DNA from: Fusobacterium varium
Lineage (GTDB): Bacteria; Fusobacteriota; Fusobacteriia; Fusobacteriales; Fusobacteriaceae
Length of the DNA: 64,000 nt
Direction of reading: 5' to 3'
Assembly: GCA_002356455.1 (NCBI GenBank)
Contig: AP017968.1
Coordinates: forward strand, 1,798,001-1,862,000
In this document: positions 62,321 to 64,000 of the stretch, piece by piece
How the letters are laid out: every line of letters starts with the position of its first letter
Position numbering within the stretch: position 1 is the first letter of the stretch
The notes under the pieces: generated by a model
What the model was told of the DNA's origin: nothing
Seen by the model: the letters and a program-made list of their open reading frames with translations, nothing else
Database searches by the model: none
Translations under genes and position numbers: made by a program

Positions 62321-64000
62321 TTATTGTTTCTTTTCAATTTTATATAATAAAGAATATAAAAGTGGAACAACAAACAGTGTCAACATAGTTGAAGCTGTAA
62401 GTCCAAAAACTATTGTTATAGCCATATCTCCGTATAATGGATCAAATACAAGAGGCAGCATTCCGAAAATTGTTGTAACTGATGCCATGGAAACTGGTCT
62501 TATTCTGCTTACTGCTGAATCAATAACAGCAGTATAGGGGTCTTTTTTATCCACATTTATCTCATATTTTATTTCGTCTATAAGAACAATAGAATTTTTT
62601 ATCATCATACCACTGAGGCTTATAGCTCCTATTATAGACATGAATCCAAAAGACCTTCCTGTGAAAAATAATCCAGGTGCTATTCCTATAAATGAAAGAG
62701 GGAGTATAGCAAAAATTATAAATGGATCTTTCAGAGTTGCGAATAAAAGTACACATATTGAAAACATAATAGTTCCCTGTAATGGAAGACTAGAGAATAC
62801 AGCAGCCACATTTTTATTCTGCTCATAATATTCTCCGCCCCATTCAATTTTATAATTTTCTGGAAGAGATAATTTATTTACTTCTGTTTCAACTGCCTTT
62901 CTAATACTTTCAGCAGTGACACCTCCAGAAATATCACATTGAACTTTTATAGCTCTTACTCTGTTCCTTCTCCAGATTTCAGGATCTTCCCATTTTAAAC
63001 TTTCTTTTTCAATAATTCTATTTAAAGGAAGACTTTTTATTCCTAATCCCCATACTGGTGTCTGACCAATATTATTAATTTCAAGCTGCTGTCCGCCAGA
63101 TTTTTCTCTTAGAACTATTGGCATTATTTCAGTTCCCTCTTTATATTTTCCAAGAGTCATTCCTTCTGTTGCTCTATTTAATGAATTGGCAACATCTAAT
63201 GGAGAAATCAGATTTTTTCTTTCAATATTTTGAGATAATACAGGAGACCATGTCAAAACTTTATTTTTCCAATCTGTCTGTATATTTTCTGCATTTGGTA
63301 CAGTTCTCATAATATTCATAACTTCTTTAGACAACTCTCTCAGTACATATGGATCAGGGCCAAGTATTCTCACTTCTACAGGATATTTAGTAGGAATACC
63401 ATTTACATATTTTCTTACCTCTATTTTAGTATCAGGAATATTTTCTTTAACAAATTTTTTTATATTTTCTCCAATTCTATTTACACTCTCTAATTTATTT
63501 ACTGAAATAATAAGCTGAGAAAAACTGCTGTTTTGTAACTCTGGAATAGTTGCAACATAGTATCTGGAAGGAGAAGATCCAACTGCTGCTGTTACATTTA
63601 TTATATCTTTATCTTTAAGCAATTCTTTTTCTACTATTTGACTCACTTTATCTGTTTTATCAAGTGAAGTTCCTTCAGGAAGCCATAAATTTACAACAAA
63701 TCCTTTTTTATCAGAATCAGGGAAAAAGGTAATAGGCAGTCTTGTAAAAAGCAGCATAGAAAATAAAAATGCTCCAATGACTATTCCCAGAGAAAGAAAT
63801 TTATGTGCTAAAACTTTTTCTAAAAATTTGTGACATAAATCATAAAATTTTTCTTTTCTCCCATTTTTATCTTTTTCTTTGTCTATTTTTAAAAAGATAT
63901 CACAGAATACAGGTATTTGAGTTAAGGCTAATATCCAGCTTAAACCTAAGGAAACAGCCATTATCCAGAAAAGAGTGGAAATATATTCTCCAGCATCAGT
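62321..64000 (-). CDS. RND efflux permease, C-terminal part (5' end outside window)
   Basis: The minus-strand frame is open from the window edge (560 codons). It reads through the membrane helices 6-12 and the second periplasmic loop of an AcrB/MexF-like or HAE1-related permease: TLFWIMAVSLGLSWILALTQIP, FFPDSDKKGFVVNLWLPEGTSLDKT, and IGAISLSGMMIKNSIVLIDEI, PVSMASVTTIFGMLPLVFDPLYG, FGLTASTMLTLFVVPLLYSL. An apparent ATG at 63961 is internal, since the same frame continues upstream with matching sequence. It exports small toxic compounds across the outer membrane with partners lying outside the window. Confidence 0.9.
   Translation of the reverse strand, partial: TDAGEYISTLFWIMAVSLGLSWILALTQIPVFCDIFLKIDKEKDKNGRKEKFYDLCHKFLEKVLAHKFLSLGIVIGAFLFSMLLFTRLPITFFPDSDKKGFVVNLWLPEGTSLDKTDKVSQIVEKELLKDKDIINVTAAVGSSPSRYYVATIPELQNSSFSQLIISVNKLESVNRIGENIKKFVKENIPDTKIEVRKYVNGIPTKYPVEVRILGPDPYVLRELSKEVMNIMRTVPNAENIQTDWKNKVLTWSPVLSQNIERKNLISPLDVANSLNRATEGMTLGKYKEGTEIMPIVLREKSGGQQLEINNIGQTPVWGLGIKSLPLNRIIEKESLKWEDPEIWRRNRVRAIKVQCDISGGVTAESIRKAVETEVNKLSLPENYKIEWGGEYYEQNKNVAAVFSSLPLQGTIMFSICVLLFATLKDPFIIFAILPLSFIGIAPGLFFTGRSFGFMSIIGAISLSGMMIKNSIVLIDEIKYEINVDKKDPYTAVIDSAVSRIRPVSMASVTTIFGMLPLVFDPLYGDMAITIVFGLTASTMLTLFVVPLLYSLLYKIEKKQ

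Noticed and set aside
62321-63961. ATG at 63961 as the start of the RND gene
   Set aside because: The frame stays open with matching RND sequence to the window edge, so the ATG is internal and the gene is cut by the window.

Overview
The window is very AT-rich, densely coded on both strands, and looks like a chromosomal segment of a Fusobacterium-type anaerobe (F. varium/ulcerans/mortiferum group is my guess). Grounds are the base composition, strong AGGAGG-type ribosome sites, an RND efflux permease (diderm envelope) together with Clostridium-like gene families, and a type I-B CRISPR system. The genus is inferred, not tested.

Left part (1-19 kb): loosely packed accessory DNA. Small secreted proteins, an IS3-family end remnant, a B3/B4-domain protein, then a cluster of four cyclic-di-GMP enzymes: a response regulator/HD-GYP/GGDEF hybrid, an EAL protein with a dead GGDEF, a PAS-GAF-GGDEF cyclase, and a second sensor-EAL protein whose gene overlaps an orphan sugar-binding lipoprotein. 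Then come a MarR regulator with two operator palindromes on its own promoter, a small secreted-type gene broken by one stop codon, a possible toxin-like protein with a small membrane partner, and several gene-poor stretches with decayed fragments.

Middle part (19-41 kb): housekeeping. tRNA-Leu(CAA), an RluA-type pseudouridine synthase, a YwqK-type repeat lipoprotein, nitroreductase, HAD phosphatase, Ala-tRNA editing protein, rlmN, a class A penicillin-binding protein, free-Met-sulfoxide reductase, and a DNA-end-processing run (UvrD-like helicase/nuclease, sbcD, sbcC). Downstream is an ArsC/Spx-like gene that has no ATG/GTG/TTG start and seems to begin at ATA. A structured intergenic repeat occurs twice (22.9 and 29.5 kb), each time between convergent genes.

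CRISPR part (40.9-51.3 kb): array 1, then cas6-cas8b-cas7-cas5-cas3-cas4-cas1-cas2, then array 2, all in the same direction. cas1 carries a single in-frame amber codon, so spacer acquisition is probably off while interference genes look intact. The two arrays use repeats that differ at two fixed positions, share a leader motif at almost the same distance from the first repeat, and both decay at the trailer end. Array 1 is rearranged internally and repeat fragments continue up to the cas6 leader.

Right part (51.4-64 kb): a transposase-like helix-turn-helix protein divergent from ptsG, whose promoter carries three helically phased copies of TTTGAAAAAA; the divergent aspartate-to-threonine pathway (ACT protein, thrB, thrC on minus; hom, lysC, asd on plus); a fused SGNH hydrolase-HD domain protein; and the 3' part of an RND efflux permease running off the window.
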